Shown: positions 10,975 through 22,817, counted from the first letter of the stretch. The stretch is DNA of 64,000 nucleotides from Silene conica (GCA_029255685.2 CM055318.2:69659136-69723135), one strand, 5' to 3'. Made by a program: numbers and translations. Notes: generated from the sequence alone by a model not told the origin.

Positions 10975-12106
10975 TAAAGGAAGTAAATAAGCAATGGAAT
11001 AATCATTTTATATTGAAATATGAATAGAATATGGAATATTCCATATACAATTCTATGTGACTATTACAATAATTTTTTTAGGATAGTTGATAATTTTTTA
11101 TTTGAATTGATCTAAAATTAATATAATCCTCGCAAAATATAGCATAATCAGTTCTCAAAACACCCTACGAAGATCACTATAAATTCACATGCAATCAAGT
11201 CCGCCAATATACATATATAGGAAGTTAACAACAATGTTGACATGGTTCGCAACACCGCCGCTAACAAAAACTTCTATCCTGCAACCGAAATCCAATTGGT
11301 CCAAGGCGAACATATGCATCGCATATTTGCATAATTGCATGTAGTATATATTAGAATTAAAACTAAATCGTGGGAGAGACATTTGAGAGAGATCTAATTT
11401 GTGTACATAATACACTTTAGAATTAGATCAAAACTTATTTACCGAGTTTGTTTTTTCAATTTTGGCTTAGAGGGCAATGTTTTGACCATTTTACTAAATA
11501 GTAAGTCTTGCTTGCGACGGGTCACCATTTGTGACGGATATTTTGTGAGATAAAATGGATACAAAATGAGTTAGTGGAGAAAGGGGACCACAGGAATAGT
11601 GTTGAAGAGAGAAAAAGTGGGTATTTTGTGAGAGAAAACGGTATCCGTCACAAGCTTGCGACGGATAGTGCCGTTGCAAATAAGAATTTGTGTTTACTAA
11701 ATTAATCCTATTCTTTTTATCCCCAATCACATATCAATAAGTCTTTATTGTGATGAGATATATCTATCACAAGTTTGCGACGGGTCAAGTATCAACAATT
11801 GAAAAGATAAAACAAAAATAAAAGCGCCTAGAGAATAACAAATGTTTTTTTTATCTATTAAAGTGGATATTATTTGACCAATCACAAGCTTGTGACGGAT
11901 ATTGCCGTCACAAATGATAATTTGTGATCACATAAATACACTTTAAACTTTTCAATTATGGACACGACATTATATAATAGGTTATATATGTTTAATAATT
12001 CGAAATTAATTACTCCGTAAATCAATATGTCATTGCTATAGCTATTAATAACTATATATTAAAATTACAAAAAACAGACCCGTGAATTTCACGGGTTTAA
12101 ACCTAG
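10975..12106 (+). mobile_element. Non-autonomous Helitron, copy A
   Basis: The 3' end is a CCCGTGAATTTCACGGG hairpin followed by a short spacer and CTAG, with T as the next base. These are Helitron 3' hallmarks. The sequence is similar, inverted, to copy B (40511-50083) along its full length. The 5' boundary is the point where similarity to copy B fades (near AGTAAATAAGCAATGG) and is approximate. Contains a MITE at 11499-11692 that is absent from copy B. No coding capacity. Confidence 0.75.
11499..11692. mobile_element. MULE-type MITE with 9-bp target duplication
   Basis: A 194-bp insertion flanked by TTTACTAAA on both sides (11490-11498 and 11693-11701). Helitron copy B shows the empty site with a single TTTACTAAA. 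Imperfect terminal inverted repeats of about 22 bp plus an inner GTGACGGATA/TATCCGTCAC pair. The 9-bp duplication indicates Mutator-like transposition. Confidence 0.8.
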
Positions 12107-12721
12107 TGCATGTATAATTAAATAACATAATTACTATATAATTTTAATGACAATTTAATTCAAGCAACTATTCGCAAGGGTATTATTAACAAATTAATTC
12201 AAGAACATGATCAACGAGGGACATTTTTATACAGATTCTCAAGATTCAATGTGGATACAAATATTGAGGTTGAAATTACAACTTCTGCTGAATTAAGCAT
12301 CTACTTTCCATAACCTACAATTGTTAGAGAGGTGCATAATCTACCCATCCTAGAATTTATATTCAAATTTGTGGACTTTGGTGAGATTTTATCCGAAAGA
12401 ATATGTGATGAATATTTCATATGTACTTCCATGAAACCCATACAAATCAAGCACTGCTTAAAAGAAAATATTTAGTTATTATATATTTTTTAACATCTAA
12501 TGGACATACTCACTAAGATGTCATTGGCAAGTTTTATGGAGTCGGAAAAGTCAAATCAACAAAAACGGAAATAGTTGGATGATGATATACATACAATGAA
12601 AATATTCAGTAACAATTCTTCTACTTTTAATATACAACATTATATCCCATACATATCCATTTACTATGAGTATTTTAATAACCTATTAGTCAACATATAC
12701 ACATTAAGGAGAAATTAGCAT
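12107..12721. other. Spacer between Helitron copy A and the LINE fragment
   Basis: AT-rich, with no gene or repeat recognised. Confidence 0.4.
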
Positions 12722-13385
12722 GCTCGGTATGGAACGACTACGTTGGTTCAGTTCAGACTTTTGTTGATGCATGTAAAGAGTCGACTGAATCTGCTATCAT
12801 TTTCATCCGTTGTGTTCAATGATTGGTGTTGGGATTACACAAAGGATGGATGGACAATACACGGTGAAGACGGCATATCATCTACTCGTGGGAAGAGGAA
12901 GACAAGAGGAAACTTCAGACCATGGCCAGAGTAAATGGATATGGAATGTCATTTGGAAAACACCAGTGCTCCCTCGAATTAAGTTGTTCATATGGCAAAT
13001 GTGTCACGATGCGCTACCAACCAGGCAAAACATAGCAAATCGATAGTAGGAACATACAATGAAGGGTGCCCATTCTGCTCGTATAACACGGAAACAGGAT
13101 ATCATATTTTCAGGGGTTGTGGGTGGGTTAATTGTTCATGGGATATGGGAGGGAGTTGGGATGGAAGACGAGGGGGATAGTAGAGTTGAGAGGGTGCGAA
13201 ACTGGGCATAGACGGTTCTAAGGGAGGAAAATGAAGAAGGGAGGAAGATGTTTATGGTGACGTGCTAAGCCATCTGGGAAATGAGAAATGTAGCTATTTT
13301 CGAAGGCGTTCCACGATGCTGTGAGGCGCTGAGCAGGAGGGTGTAAGACCTGCTACAAAAACTGAAGGAAGAGCAGGGGGAGGAG
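12722..13385 (+). pseudogene. LINE 3' part, left half (zf-RVT domain)
   Basis: Encodes, with frame slips, DGQYTVKTAYHLLVG, then WNVIWKTPVLPRIKLFIWQM and a C-F-C...H zinc-binding region (CPFCSYNTETGYHIFRGC). This is the zf-RVT region that follows the reverse transcriptase in plant L1-type LINE ORF2. Everything upstream (ORF1, endonuclease, RT) is missing, as in a 5'-truncated insertion. The reading resumes after the copia element at 22180, showing that the copia insertion split this LINE. Confidence 0.8.
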
Positions 13386-14464
13386 TGTGGGGAATAAAGC
13401 ATGTATTCACCCTAAACATGCAGGATTATAATGAAAATTACAATTGCGATTATAGTCATAAGATAAATAAAACCATGAAAAGAAATACAACCTTGGGTCT
13501 TTGCTTGAATAGGCCTAAGAACAGGAATTAAAGTAAATTCCCTCCTATAACTTGCACCCAATACTTTGTTTGAGATGATGCCGCGTGTGCTAGAAAATAC
13601 TCTCCAATTGCCTTGCAATATGGGGAGAGCTATTTGAGGTTTTAGATGTGAGATCTGAGTTTTGGGAGAAGAATGCCCTCAAAACCCTAATTTTAAGAAT
13701 TATGATTCAACAGTTAACCAAGAGTCCTGACATAAGGAGAAGGACTCTCCTTATGTAGCCCTAGGTCGGCCGAATGGGTATGGGGTAAGAGTGGGCTTTA
13801 TCCACTCTTACCTTATTCCTTTGCATGATTCGACCCATTTTGCTAAATATTATTTGCGGGATTTTTATTATAAATCGTATACGTGTCATCAGGTATTAAT
13901 GCAGTCGATGTATTAATAATGGCCTGATAAAATTACGATATTGTATAATTACCCAAATTAATATAACTGTTTATATTAATACGCGAAATTAATATTTAAT
14001 TAAGTATAACTGCTTATATTTAATTTACGAATTAAACATGTAATCCGTATTAGCTAAAATTATTTAATCCGTATTAAATAATAATAATCTCAATATCTTA
14101 TTGACTAATTTAATAGTCAATACCTCTGACTAATTGTTTAGTCGTATCCGGCATAAATGTGACTGTATTTTCATACCTTCACATTTCTCAAACGTGTCCT
14201 ATAGGTGTGACGTATAGGGACTAGTTGATCACCGCCATCCGTATGACAATAACGTCAAACTTATCTAGCAAGCCAACCGTTATTGATAAACGTGGATCAA
14301 CTAGTAATAATACCGAAGTATGCCCTTATGATCCTTAAAGAGATTTAATAAGTCATTGTACTTAATTGTCAAGGACACTTGCCCCAACAATCTCCCACTT
14401 GTCCGTACAAGGGTATGTGCAATGACGTTATCACACTACATGTGGAGGACACAAGGCTCCAACA
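13386..14464 (-). repeat. Copia 3' LTR
   Basis: 1079 bp, TG...CA termini (reads TGTTGGAGCC to CCCCACA on the minus strand). The same length as the partner LTR at 21101-22179, with about 21 substitutions and no length change. Confidence 0.95.
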
Positions 14465-14480
14465 AACTCCCACTTGTCCG
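14465..14480 (-). promoter_or_regulatory. Copia polypurine tract
   Basis: On the minus strand AAGTGGGAGTT abuts the 3' LTR, the expected position for plus-strand DNA priming. Confidence 0.75.
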
Positions 14481-15253
14481 TACAAGTGTAGGTGCGATAA
14501 CCGATTCTCATATCCTTTTTAAAATTTCTCCCACTCAATGTAAGACAATTGGCAAATCCGCATTCGCAAAGGTCGTATCTCACAAGCGATCTGTATCAAG
14601 AGTGGTTTCCCCGACTAGAGAGTAACTTAACTAATAAAACGAATTTGTATTCGAGCATGGCCATGCATTTCAGTTACTACTCCTCGAGTGGCCCTGAGAA
14701 ATGATAAAATCCTGATAAGGGTTTGGATATTTCCCTCAACTCGAATCCTGCCGATATCGCGCAGCATGAAATAACCCAGAAAAAATCCTCTTGGCCCCTG
14801 TTATGATGACCGTGGGAAAGAAACCAAAGTTACCCAAAATCTGCCTTAATCTCAAGAGACAGTTGAAAGTCAAAAGACTCGACTCTAAGGAACACTATGG
14901 AGGTCCTATCCACGACCTGACACCCAATGTTATAAAACATTTAGGATTCCATAACGTTGTCACGGGGTGTCCTACGAGATATCCGTATAACTCGCCTTTG
15001 TGATTGGTCAGTCATCCGCGTGACTTATGGCTCGTTGAACCCACCATCAACCAACGTCACAAAATGATTACCTGAGTTATCAGCTCAAGTGGGTAATCAA
15101 GGACTAAAACGATGTAATGTCATTCAGTTCACTTTGTGGTGTTTAAAATTGGCGTACAATTCCACATGAAAAACAAAACATTATATATCATAACAATGAG
15201 GTTGAATAGAGTACACGAGAAAATGAATTATTACATGAATTCATAAAAGAGTA

Positions 15254-17236
15254 CTACAACTTAGGAACACATCTAATTCCCATGGAATGAATGTGCCCTT
15301 CATGCTTATCACGTGGTAATGCTTTAGTGAGAGGATCAGCTATGTTGTCACCCGTAGCGATCTTATCAATGAAAATATCCTTTTGCTCCACGTAATCTCT
15401 GATTAGATGAGCTTTCCGTTGTACATGCCTAGCCTTGTTGCTAGACTTATGCTCCTTAGCTTGGAAGATGACACCTTTATTATCACAATAAACGGTGATT
15501 GGGTCATTCGAACTAGGCACTACTGATAGTCCTTGTAAGAATTGACGCATCCATATTGCTTCCTTAGCTGCTTCTGAGGCGGCATAGTACTCGGACTCAG
15601 TCGTAGAATCTGCTGTAACACTCTGTTTAGAACTTTTCCAGCTGACAGCAGCGCCATTAAGAGTAAAAACGAATCCAGACTGAGATTTCGAGTCATCTCG
15701 ATCCGTTTGGAAGCTAGCATCTGCGTAACCCGTGGCGCAGAGCGTTGAGTCACCTCCATAAGTCAATCCCCAATCTTTAGTCCTCCGTAGGTACTTAAGA
15801 ATGTTTTTCACGACCATCCAGTGTTGTTCACCTGGATGAGCTTGGAATCGACTGGTCATACTCAATGCATATGCAACGTCTGGACGTGTGCATATCATGG
15901 CATACATGATCGATCTTATTGCCGAAGCATAAGGAATCTGACTCATGCGCTCTTTCTCTTCCAATGTCTTAGCTTCTTGAGACTTGCTCAAGTGAAGCCC
16001 ACTAGTCATGGGAAGGAACCCTTTCTTGGAGTTCGTCATGCTGAATCTCTCTAGAATCTTATCTATGTAAGACTCCTGACTGAGAGACAACATCCGTCGT
16101 GATCTATCCCTGTAGATACGGATGCCCAAAATTCTTTGTGCCTCTCCCAGATCTTTCATCTGGAAATGGTTTTTCAACCATGCTTTAACCGAAGAAAGGA
16201 GAGGTATGTCATTCCCAATCAAGAGTATGTCGTCGACATACAGTACTAGGAATACAATCTTGCTCCCACTCGACTTGATATAGAGACATGGTTCCTCGAC
16301 TGATCGAACGAATCCATTCTCTTTTATCACTTGGTCGAAGCGATGATTCCAACTCCGCGATGCTTGCTTAAGTCCATAGATGGAACGCTTAAGCTTGCAA
16401 ACCTTCTTAGGATGTTCTGGATCAATAAAACCCTCGGGTTGTACCATGTACAACTCTTCCTCCAAATAACCGTTTAAGAAGGCGGTTTTAACGTCCATTT
16501 GCCATATTTCATAGTCATGAAATACGGCGATCGCTAAGATAATCCGAATGGAACGTAGCATGACTACGGGTGCAAAGATCTCATCGTAGTGCAAGCCTGG
16601 CACTTGGGTGAAACCTTTAGCAACTAGTCTTGCCTTATGGATATCTTGTTTACCTTCCACGGCATGCTTTATTTTGTAAAGCCATTTGCATTGAAGGGGG
16701 CGTACCTTTGCACGTAGGTCCACAAGATCCCACACGTTGTTCTCATACATGGAGTCCATCTCGGATTGCATGGAATCTAGCCATTGCTTTGAGTCAGAAC
16801 TGGTCATGGCACCTTTATAGGTTGAGGGTTCATTACCCTCTAGGAGTAAGACATCATCCATATCATGTTCCTCGACCATACCAATGTATCTGTCCGGAGG
16901 AATGAAGATTCTTCCCGACCTCCTAGGTTCCTCATGAATATCTACCGCAGCCTTGGTTGAAGGAACTGTTTCCTCCAATGGTTGCTCGGTAGTTGGTTCT
17001 TGAACCTCCGATAAATCGAAGGTTCTATTACTCGACTTGTTCTCGAGAAATTCTTTCTCTAAGAACGTCGCACTAGCCGCAACAAAAACACGTTGTTCGG
17101 TTGGCGAGTAGAAGTAATGACCAAAAGTTCCCTTTGGATAGCCTATAAAGTATGTCTTGACCGATCGCGGGCCGAGCTTATCCTCGTGTCTCCACTTGAC
17201 ATAAGCCTCGCAGCCCCAAACCCGAATAAAGGACAA
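15254..17236 (-). pseudogene. Copia pol: integrase C-terminus, reverse transcriptase and RNase H
   Basis: A 660-codon frame. It begins with the SFIRVWGCEAYVKW motif of the integrase C-terminal region. The reverse transcriptase follows (QWLDSMQSEMDSMYENNVWD near residue 130; the YVDDILLIGND catalytic motif near 350). The C-terminal RNase H has TESEYYA, YCDNKG and the KARHVQRKAH segment. In copia elements these copy the RNA into DNA and remove the template. The first codons belong to integrase because a frameshift near 17250-17280 separates this frame from the upstream pol. This half has no internal stop. Confidence 0.93.
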
Positions 17237-17772
17237 GTTAGGGATCGTTCCCTTCCATAATTCGTATGGAGATTGTCAACAGCTTTAGACGGACTTCGGT
17301 TAAGTATTAGAGCGGCCGACAAAAGAGCATAGCCCCACAATGAATCAGACACAACGGTGTGACTCATCATGGATCGAACCATATCGAGTAAAGTTCGATT
17401 TCTCCGTTCGGACACACCATTTAATTGTGGTGTTCCAGGTGGAGTCAACTGTAGCACGATGCCACAGTCTTTAAGGTGTTGATCAAACTCGTGTGAAAGA
17501 TACTCACCACCACGATCAGAACGTAGTGCTTTAATCTTTCTACCCAGCTGGTTCTGTACCCGATTCTGGTATTCTTTGAACTTGTCAAAGGATTCACTTT
17601 TATGCTTCATTAAGTAGACATAGCCATATCTACTCAAATCATCCGTGAAAGTGATGAAATACCTATAGCCTTCTCGTGCGTTGATCGACATAGGGCTACA
17701 TACGTCCGTATGTATGAGTCCTAATAGGTCGGCAGCGCGCATTCCAACACCTTTGAAGGAAATACGAGTCAT
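17143..17772 (-). pseudogene. Copia pol: integrase catalytic core
   Basis: Shows the DD-35-E residues in context: LIHTDVCSPM, FTDDLSRYGYVY and NGVSERRNRTLLDMVRSMM. Integrase joins the new DNA copy to the host chromosome. The frame continues from the protease half across an in-frame TAA near 17848, and is lost by a frameshift around 17270, after which the ORF reads about 35 meaningless residues. The downstream RT frame resumes at once. Confidence 0.9.
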
Positions 17773-17847
17773 CTTACCGATGAGACATGATTCACACGTG
17801 CCATATGATTCGAAATCAAAGGCCGAGATAGCTCCATTCTGTATGAG

Positions 17848-18360
17848 TTATTTTACGCGTTTCTCATTTATGTGTCCCATACGACAATGCCATAGGTAAG
17901 TTTGATCTTTGTCACCTACCTTTAATCTCTTATTATTCACATGTAATATTTCAGTGGTTTGATCTAAAACATAAATTCCATTCATGGAAACTGCCTTGCC
18001 ATAAATCATATTGTGTAATGAGAAAATACAACTGTTATTTTCTATTACAAATGAAAAACCAAGTTTGTCAAGCGCAGAAACTGAAATAATGTTTTTGGAC
18101 AAACAAGGAACATAATAACAGTTATATAAAGATAACTCGAATCCACTTGGAAGCTGGATCACGTATGTTCCCCTCGAGACTGCAGCAACACGTGCTCCAT
18201 TCCCGACACGCAGGTCAACCTCACCCTTGATTAGGGGTTCTTGGTTTCGGAGGCCCTGCACATGATTACATAGATGAGAACCACAACCAGTATCTAGTAC
18301 CCAAGTTCCGTAACTTGCATGGTTAATCTCAATCATGTGAATAAAAGAAGAAGAAGACAT
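17848..18360 (-). pseudogene. Copia pol: aspartic protease and pre-integrase domain
   Basis: Contains the protease active site WVLDTGCGSHLCNH near residue 20 and ends in the GAG-pre-integrase zinc region (LWHCRMGHINEKRVK). The protease matures the Gag-Pol polyprotein. It is in the same frame as gag, separated by a single TAA just after the zinc knuckle. Copia elements normally read through here as one polyprotein, so I interpret the stop as a nonsense mutation rather than programmed recoding. A second in-frame stop ends this segment. Confidence 0.9.
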
Positions 18361-18399
18361 ACCAACAGGAGTAACGCGGCCTGCCTTAATGTCCTCACG

Positions 18400-19278
18400 T
18401 TACACGGGGCATGAGCGCCTCCAATGCCCAGTCTTGTGGCAATGGTGACATTCCATGCTTGTATCCTTGCTCTTTGTTTTGCCCTGTGAGTTGCTCGACT
18501 CACCTGGCCCACTCTTAGTAAATCCCGACTTCTTAAACTTGGGCTTGCCTACTGTTAGGTCGCCCTGAGCTTTAGCTTTACCCTTACCCTTACTGGAGAT
18601 CATGAGAACATCTTGCTTCACGCTCCCACTTAATTTCAGATCCTTCTCGGTCTGTACGAGAAGGGAGTGGAGCTCATGAGGAGTCTTCTTTATGTCGTTC
18701 ATGTAATAGTTGGCCCTAAAGAGGGCGAACCCATCATGAAGCGAATGAAGCATTCGATCAACGATTATGTTCTCACTGATCTTGCAGTTTAGGGCCTCCA
18801 GTTTCTCGATATTCTCAATCATGTGAAGAATATGTGGGCTAACAGCTTGACCCTTCTGGAGTTTCGCCTCAAAGAAGCGACAGGTATGCTCATAAGAAAC
18901 GATCCTCGGAGCCTTTGAGAATTCGTTAGTGAGCGTGGTGAAAATCTTGTTTGCACCATGGGCTATGAAGCGTCTTTGCAAATTGGATTCCATTGCATAG
19001 ATGAGTACGTTCTTTATCGCACCCGCTTCCATGACAAAGTCGCTATGAGCGCGAACTTCGTTAGCTCTAGCTCCAGTTCCTGGGTGTGCCGGAATTGGCT
19101 CAGTTAAATACTTAAGCTTTCCGTCAGCAATGGCAGCATTCCGTAGTGCTGCCTCCCAGTCAGAGAAGTTTGACCCATCATTCCTCAGTCTAGTAGACTG
19201 ATTCATGGAGTCCATGAAGGCTTTTAGCCAGGATTCACGTGCTAGCTTGGCACTTGGCATTGGGTCTTCACCAGCCAT
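18400..19278 (-). CDS. Copia Gag
   Basis: 292 codons starting MAGEDPMPSAKLARESW. Carries the UBN2-type Gag core (RFIAHGANKIFTTLTNEFS, then FFEAKLQKGQAVSPHI) and a C-terminal CCHC zinc knuckle CHHCHKTGHWRRSC, which binds genomic RNA. Length and order fit plant copia Gag, the nucleocapsid-like particle protein. The frame is intact to a TAA four residues beyond the knuckle. The ATG is the first in a long frame about 1.8 kb downstream of the 5' LTR. Confidence 0.85.
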   Translation of the reverse strand: MAGEDPMPSAKLARESWLKAFMDSMNQSTRLRNDGSNFSDWEAALRNAAIADGKLKYLTEPIPAHPGTGARANEVRAHSDFVMEAGAIKNVLIYAMESNLQRRFIAHGANKIFTTLTNEFSKAPRIVSYEHTCRFFEAKLQKGQAVSPHILHMIENIEKLEALNCKISENIIVDRMLHSLHDGFALFRANYYMNDIKKTPHELHSLLVQTEKDLKLSGSVKQDVLMISSKGKGKAKAQGDLTVGKPKFKKSGFTKSGPGESSNSQGKTKSKDTSMECHHCHKTGHWRRSCPV

Positions 19279-21085
19279 TTAGTTATACAGCAGTTTAATT
19301 GAACGTGTTCTACACTGAAAAGAAGATAAAACAGAACCATATAGGCAACTCATTGTTGTGATTTAAGTCTATATTAAATTGAAATTTAAACTCGTAGACT
19401 CAAACATTTATATAATTGATCTCCCTCAAGAATTATATAAACGATCCCAAGACTCAATTTCCGTATATTGATAAGCCCACAGTTTGGCTAATTCCACCGT
19501 TGGAACTCTTGGTCGATAGATTTCCGTAAATCCTATCTATTAGTCCATCTCAGTCGCTAGATATTATCGAGTGACCATGATGTTGAGATAAAATAAATCA
19601 TCTGTTCCCACTTACCCGACGTAGAAGGGGTCATATTATGCCTACCAACGAAGAAGGGATTCATGGGAGGCTGATTTATAAAGACTATTCTCAATTTTTG
19701 GTTATACGAGGAAGACCCCATCAACTTATATTTATTCATATTAAGTGAACTAAAATCTAGCATATGCGTGAATGAATTAAATTAAGTGATGGCTTTGCAA
19801 TTGACATGTGACATCTGTATTGTCACAGAAAACTAACGCGTAACCTCTACATGAGTCAGTTTTCAGGCATGTTATAGGTGGTTTGGTTTTAGGCGGAATA
19901 TGATGCAAGCTATTATCGATGAAAGCATAAGATAAATGCGATAAACGTAAATAAAAGTCCTAGTGTGGCCTATCCTACCAAAATAAACATAAAACAACTT
20001 GGAATCCACCGATGGACCCTAGAAGCTTGTCTTGATGTTCCATCTTGGTCCTTGCAGCGGGAGTGAGCATCCGGTCTCCGTCTTTGGTCTTCACAAAATT
20101 ACTAATTTAAATTACAAATATAATCCTATTTACATTCTAATTTAAATACAAAAGTAATTACATGGCAAAAACCCAAAACAGAGATTCAAGATCTCAAAAT
20201 TACAAGCAAGACTGTGTTCCATCATTACGGTAACACAATCTACTAAGGCCACACTAAGTTACAACCGTTTGCAAAATTAAATACGTTATAGAAAGCATTC
20301 AATAGGCATTCAACAAGACGATAAATAAAATGCGTCAACTAAATAAAATTCATACATGACATAATACTGTTATTATGATTAACAAATTTTACCAAACCAC
20401 CTTACGGGATTAAAATCATGTGATTATACCGTTTTAATCACCCAATTTTAATAAATTTATAATCCTATTATCTTAAACCGTTTTAAAATAATATGTACCA
20501 TACGAGGGTGAACCGTTTCACAAAATTAATAATATACTATTTCCGTATATAGTATATTACTAAAGGCCATGTGAAAATAAAACATGTTATTTTCGAAAAA
20601 TAAAAAAAAACGAGTCTGTTACAGGGGCGGAGGTCGACCGACCTAAACACGTGGTCGACCGACCTCCAGACGAGAAACAGAAAAAAAAAACTGCAACAGC
20701 ATAGGCGGTCGACCGACCTATCAATCAGGTCGACCGACCACCAAACAGTAGAAACGAGTTTCAGAAAACGCAAAACGCTGCACTTTTCGAAATCAAAACA
20801 AGTTTTTACCTTTTAAACTTTGATTAAAACAAGTAAATCAAAATTAACATCAACAAGGGTTCACATATTGTCAAGAATATCGATTAATTAACAATATGTA
20901 AAAAGGAATCGAAAAACAAGATCGATTACACAAAAAGAAACTGTCGAAAAACAGAAACTTTACACAGGGGCGGTCGACCGACCGCTACAAGGGGTCGACC
21001 GACCGACACAGCTACAGAAACGAGATTTTTCAAAATTTTTTAAATAAAACTTATGAAAAACACAAAAGTAAAATTTTCATGGCCT
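19279..21085 (-). other. Long untranslated leader of the copia element
   Basis: About 1.8 kb between gag and the primer-binding site, longer than most copia leaders I know of. No sizeable protein-like frame. Holds three regularly spaced GGTCGACCGACC pairs (20632-21004). It may contain packaging or dimerisation signals, but that is inference. Confidence 0.6.
20632..21004. repeat. Three paired GGTCGACCGACC motifs with a fixed 21-bp pitch
   Basis: The 12-mer occurs at 20632, 20653, 20707, 20728, 20972 and 20993. Within each pair the start-to-start distance is exactly 21 bp, and the sequence between the two motifs varies. Each motif contains the palindrome GGTCGACC. Confidence 0.9.
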
Positions 21086-21098
21086 GTCTCTGATACCA
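21086..21098 (-). promoter_or_regulatory. Copia primer-binding site
   Basis: The minus strand reads TGGTATCAGAGAC two bases inside the 5' LTR, matching the usual TGGTATCAGAGC complement of the initiator tRNA-Met 3' end apart from the last bases. Confidence 0.9.
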
Positions 21099-21100
21099 CT

Positions 21101-22179
21101 TGTGGGGAATAAAGCATGTATTCACCCTAAACATGCAGGATTATAATGAAAATTACAATTGCGATTATAGTCATAAGATAAATAAAACAATGAAAAGAAA
21201 TACAACCTTGGGTCCTTGCTTGAATAGGCCTAAGAACAGGAATTAAAGTAAATTCCCTCCTATAACTTGCACCCAAGACTTTGTTTGAGATGATGCTGCG
21301 TGTGCTAGAAAATACTCTCCAATTGCCTTGCAATATGGGGAGAGCTATTTGAGGTTTTAGATGTGAGATCTGAGTTTTGGGAGAAGAATGCTCTCAAAAC
21401 CCTAATTTTAAGAATTATGATTCAACAGTTAACCAAGAGTCCTGACATAAGGAGAAGGACTCTCCTTATGTAGCCCTAGGTCGGCCGAATGGGTATGGGG
21501 TAAGAGTGGGCTTTATCCAGTCTTACCTTATTCCTTTGCATGATTTGACCCGTTTTGCTAAATATTATTTGCGGGATTTTTATTATAAATCGTATACGTG
21601 TCATCAGGTATTAATGCAGTCGATGTATTAATAATGGCCTGATAAAATTACGATATTGTATAATTACCCAAATTAATATAACTGTTTATATTAATACGCG
21701 AAATTAATATTTAATTAAGTATAACTGCTTATATTTAATTTACGAATTAAACATGTAATCCGTATTAGCTAAAATTATTTAATCCGTATTAAATAATAAT
21801 AATCTCAACATCTTATTGGCTAATTTAATAGTCAATACCTCTGACTAACTGTTTAGTCGTATCCGGCATAAATGTGACTGTAGTTTCATACATTCACATC
21901 TCTCAAACGTGTCCTATAGGTGTGACGTATAGGGACCACTTGATCACCGCCATCCGTATGACAATAACGTCAAACTTATCTAGCAAGCCAACCGTTATTG
22001 ATAAACGTGAATCAACTGGTAATAATACCGAAGTATGCCCTTGTGATCCTTAAAGAGATTTAATAAGTCATTGTACTTAATTGTCAAGGACACCAGCCCC
22101 AACAATCTCCCACTTGTCCGTACAAGGGTATGTGCAATGACGTTATCACACTACATGTGGAGGACACAAGGCTCCAACA
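21101..22179 (-). repeat. Copia 5' LTR
   Basis: 1079 bp, TG...CA, about 98% identical to 13386-14464 by eye. It would hold the promoter for minus-strand transcription of the element. Confidence 0.95.
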
Positions 22180-22817
22180 GGGAGAGGGAACAGAATAATA
22201 GGGACCTGGCCGCGAGGGAGAACAGAGAAAGAAGGGGTGGGGAAGAAAGGCTCGTCGTTAGGGATAGGTGGCAGAGTCCAGAGCATGGAGTGATTAAAAT
22301 TAACACGAATGCTAGAAGGGGCAGGGACGGGGATGGGAATGGTGGCCAGGAGCAGCATGGAGGCGTTAAAATGGCCGCAGTAGAGGCGGTGTTGGAGGGC
22401 ATAAAGGAAGCAATGACGGTTCAACGTAAAGGAAGTGGAGACGTTAAAATGGCCGCAGTAGAGGCGGTGTTGGAGGGCATAAAGGAAGCAAAAAACGGAG
22501 GTCATCCGAGCATCATTATGGAGAGCGATTGTTTGAACGTAATCACTGATTCGAAGACTAGGAAGAAGGGAAGATCTGATTTGTTCCGCATCTATGACGA
22601 TATTCTACTTTTATGTAACTCTTTTAATTCGATTGTTTTTTTTTTCTTTTACCAGACGCGAGTCGAATAAAACCGCTCATTTGCTGGCTCGTTTGAACCT
22701 GTGGTCCTATGGAAGGCGCATTTGGACTGACAATACTCCCCAAGCTATTGTTGATTCTATTTTTTATGATTCTATTGATATGATTTAAGCCCCTCGAAGG
22801 TTTTTACGCAAAAAAAA
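22180..22817 (+). pseudogene. LINE 3' part, right half (RNase H domain and tail)
   Basis: Resumes the LINE read at 12722-13385. It encodes WQSPEHGVIKINTNA, AAVEAVLEGIKEA, IIMESDCLNVITDS and SNKTAHLLARLNLWS, a plant RVT_3-type RNase H. It ends with a stop near 22788 and an A-rich tail from 22811. A 78-bp in-frame direct duplication (units starting 22365 and 22443) repeats the AAVEAVLEGIKEA helix. Frame slips occur near 22640. The 5' end of the LINE is truncated and no clear target duplication was found. Confidence 0.8.

Larger units (their letters stand above)
13386..22179 (-). mobile_element. Complete Ty1/copia LTR retrotransposon
   Basis: An 8794-bp element on the minus strand with two 1079-bp LTRs, a tRNA-iMet primer-binding site, a polypurine tract, gag and pol in the copia order (protease, integrase, RT, RNase H). 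It inserted into a LINE; flanks AGGAG (13381-13385) and GGGAG (22180-22184) are a 4-of-5 match to a 5-bp duplication. By eye the LTRs differ at about 21 of 1079 positions (about 98% identity). Two in-frame stops and one frameshift make it non-autonomous now. Confidence 0.95.

Noticed and set aside
20537-20773. Small repeat protein with SVD peptides in the copia leader
   Set aside because: The peptide repeats arise from the GGTCGACCGACC DNA motif; spacing is conserved at DNA level and the frame extends into random sequence.
13381-22184. Exact 5-bp target duplication for the copia element
   Set aside because: AGGAG against GGGAG differ at one base; I report it only as a 4-of-5 match.
22071-22670. 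199-codon plus-strand frame
   Set aside because: It runs from the copia LTR into the LINE RNase H region. The start is LTR sequence, so this is an accidental fusion frame across an insertion junction.
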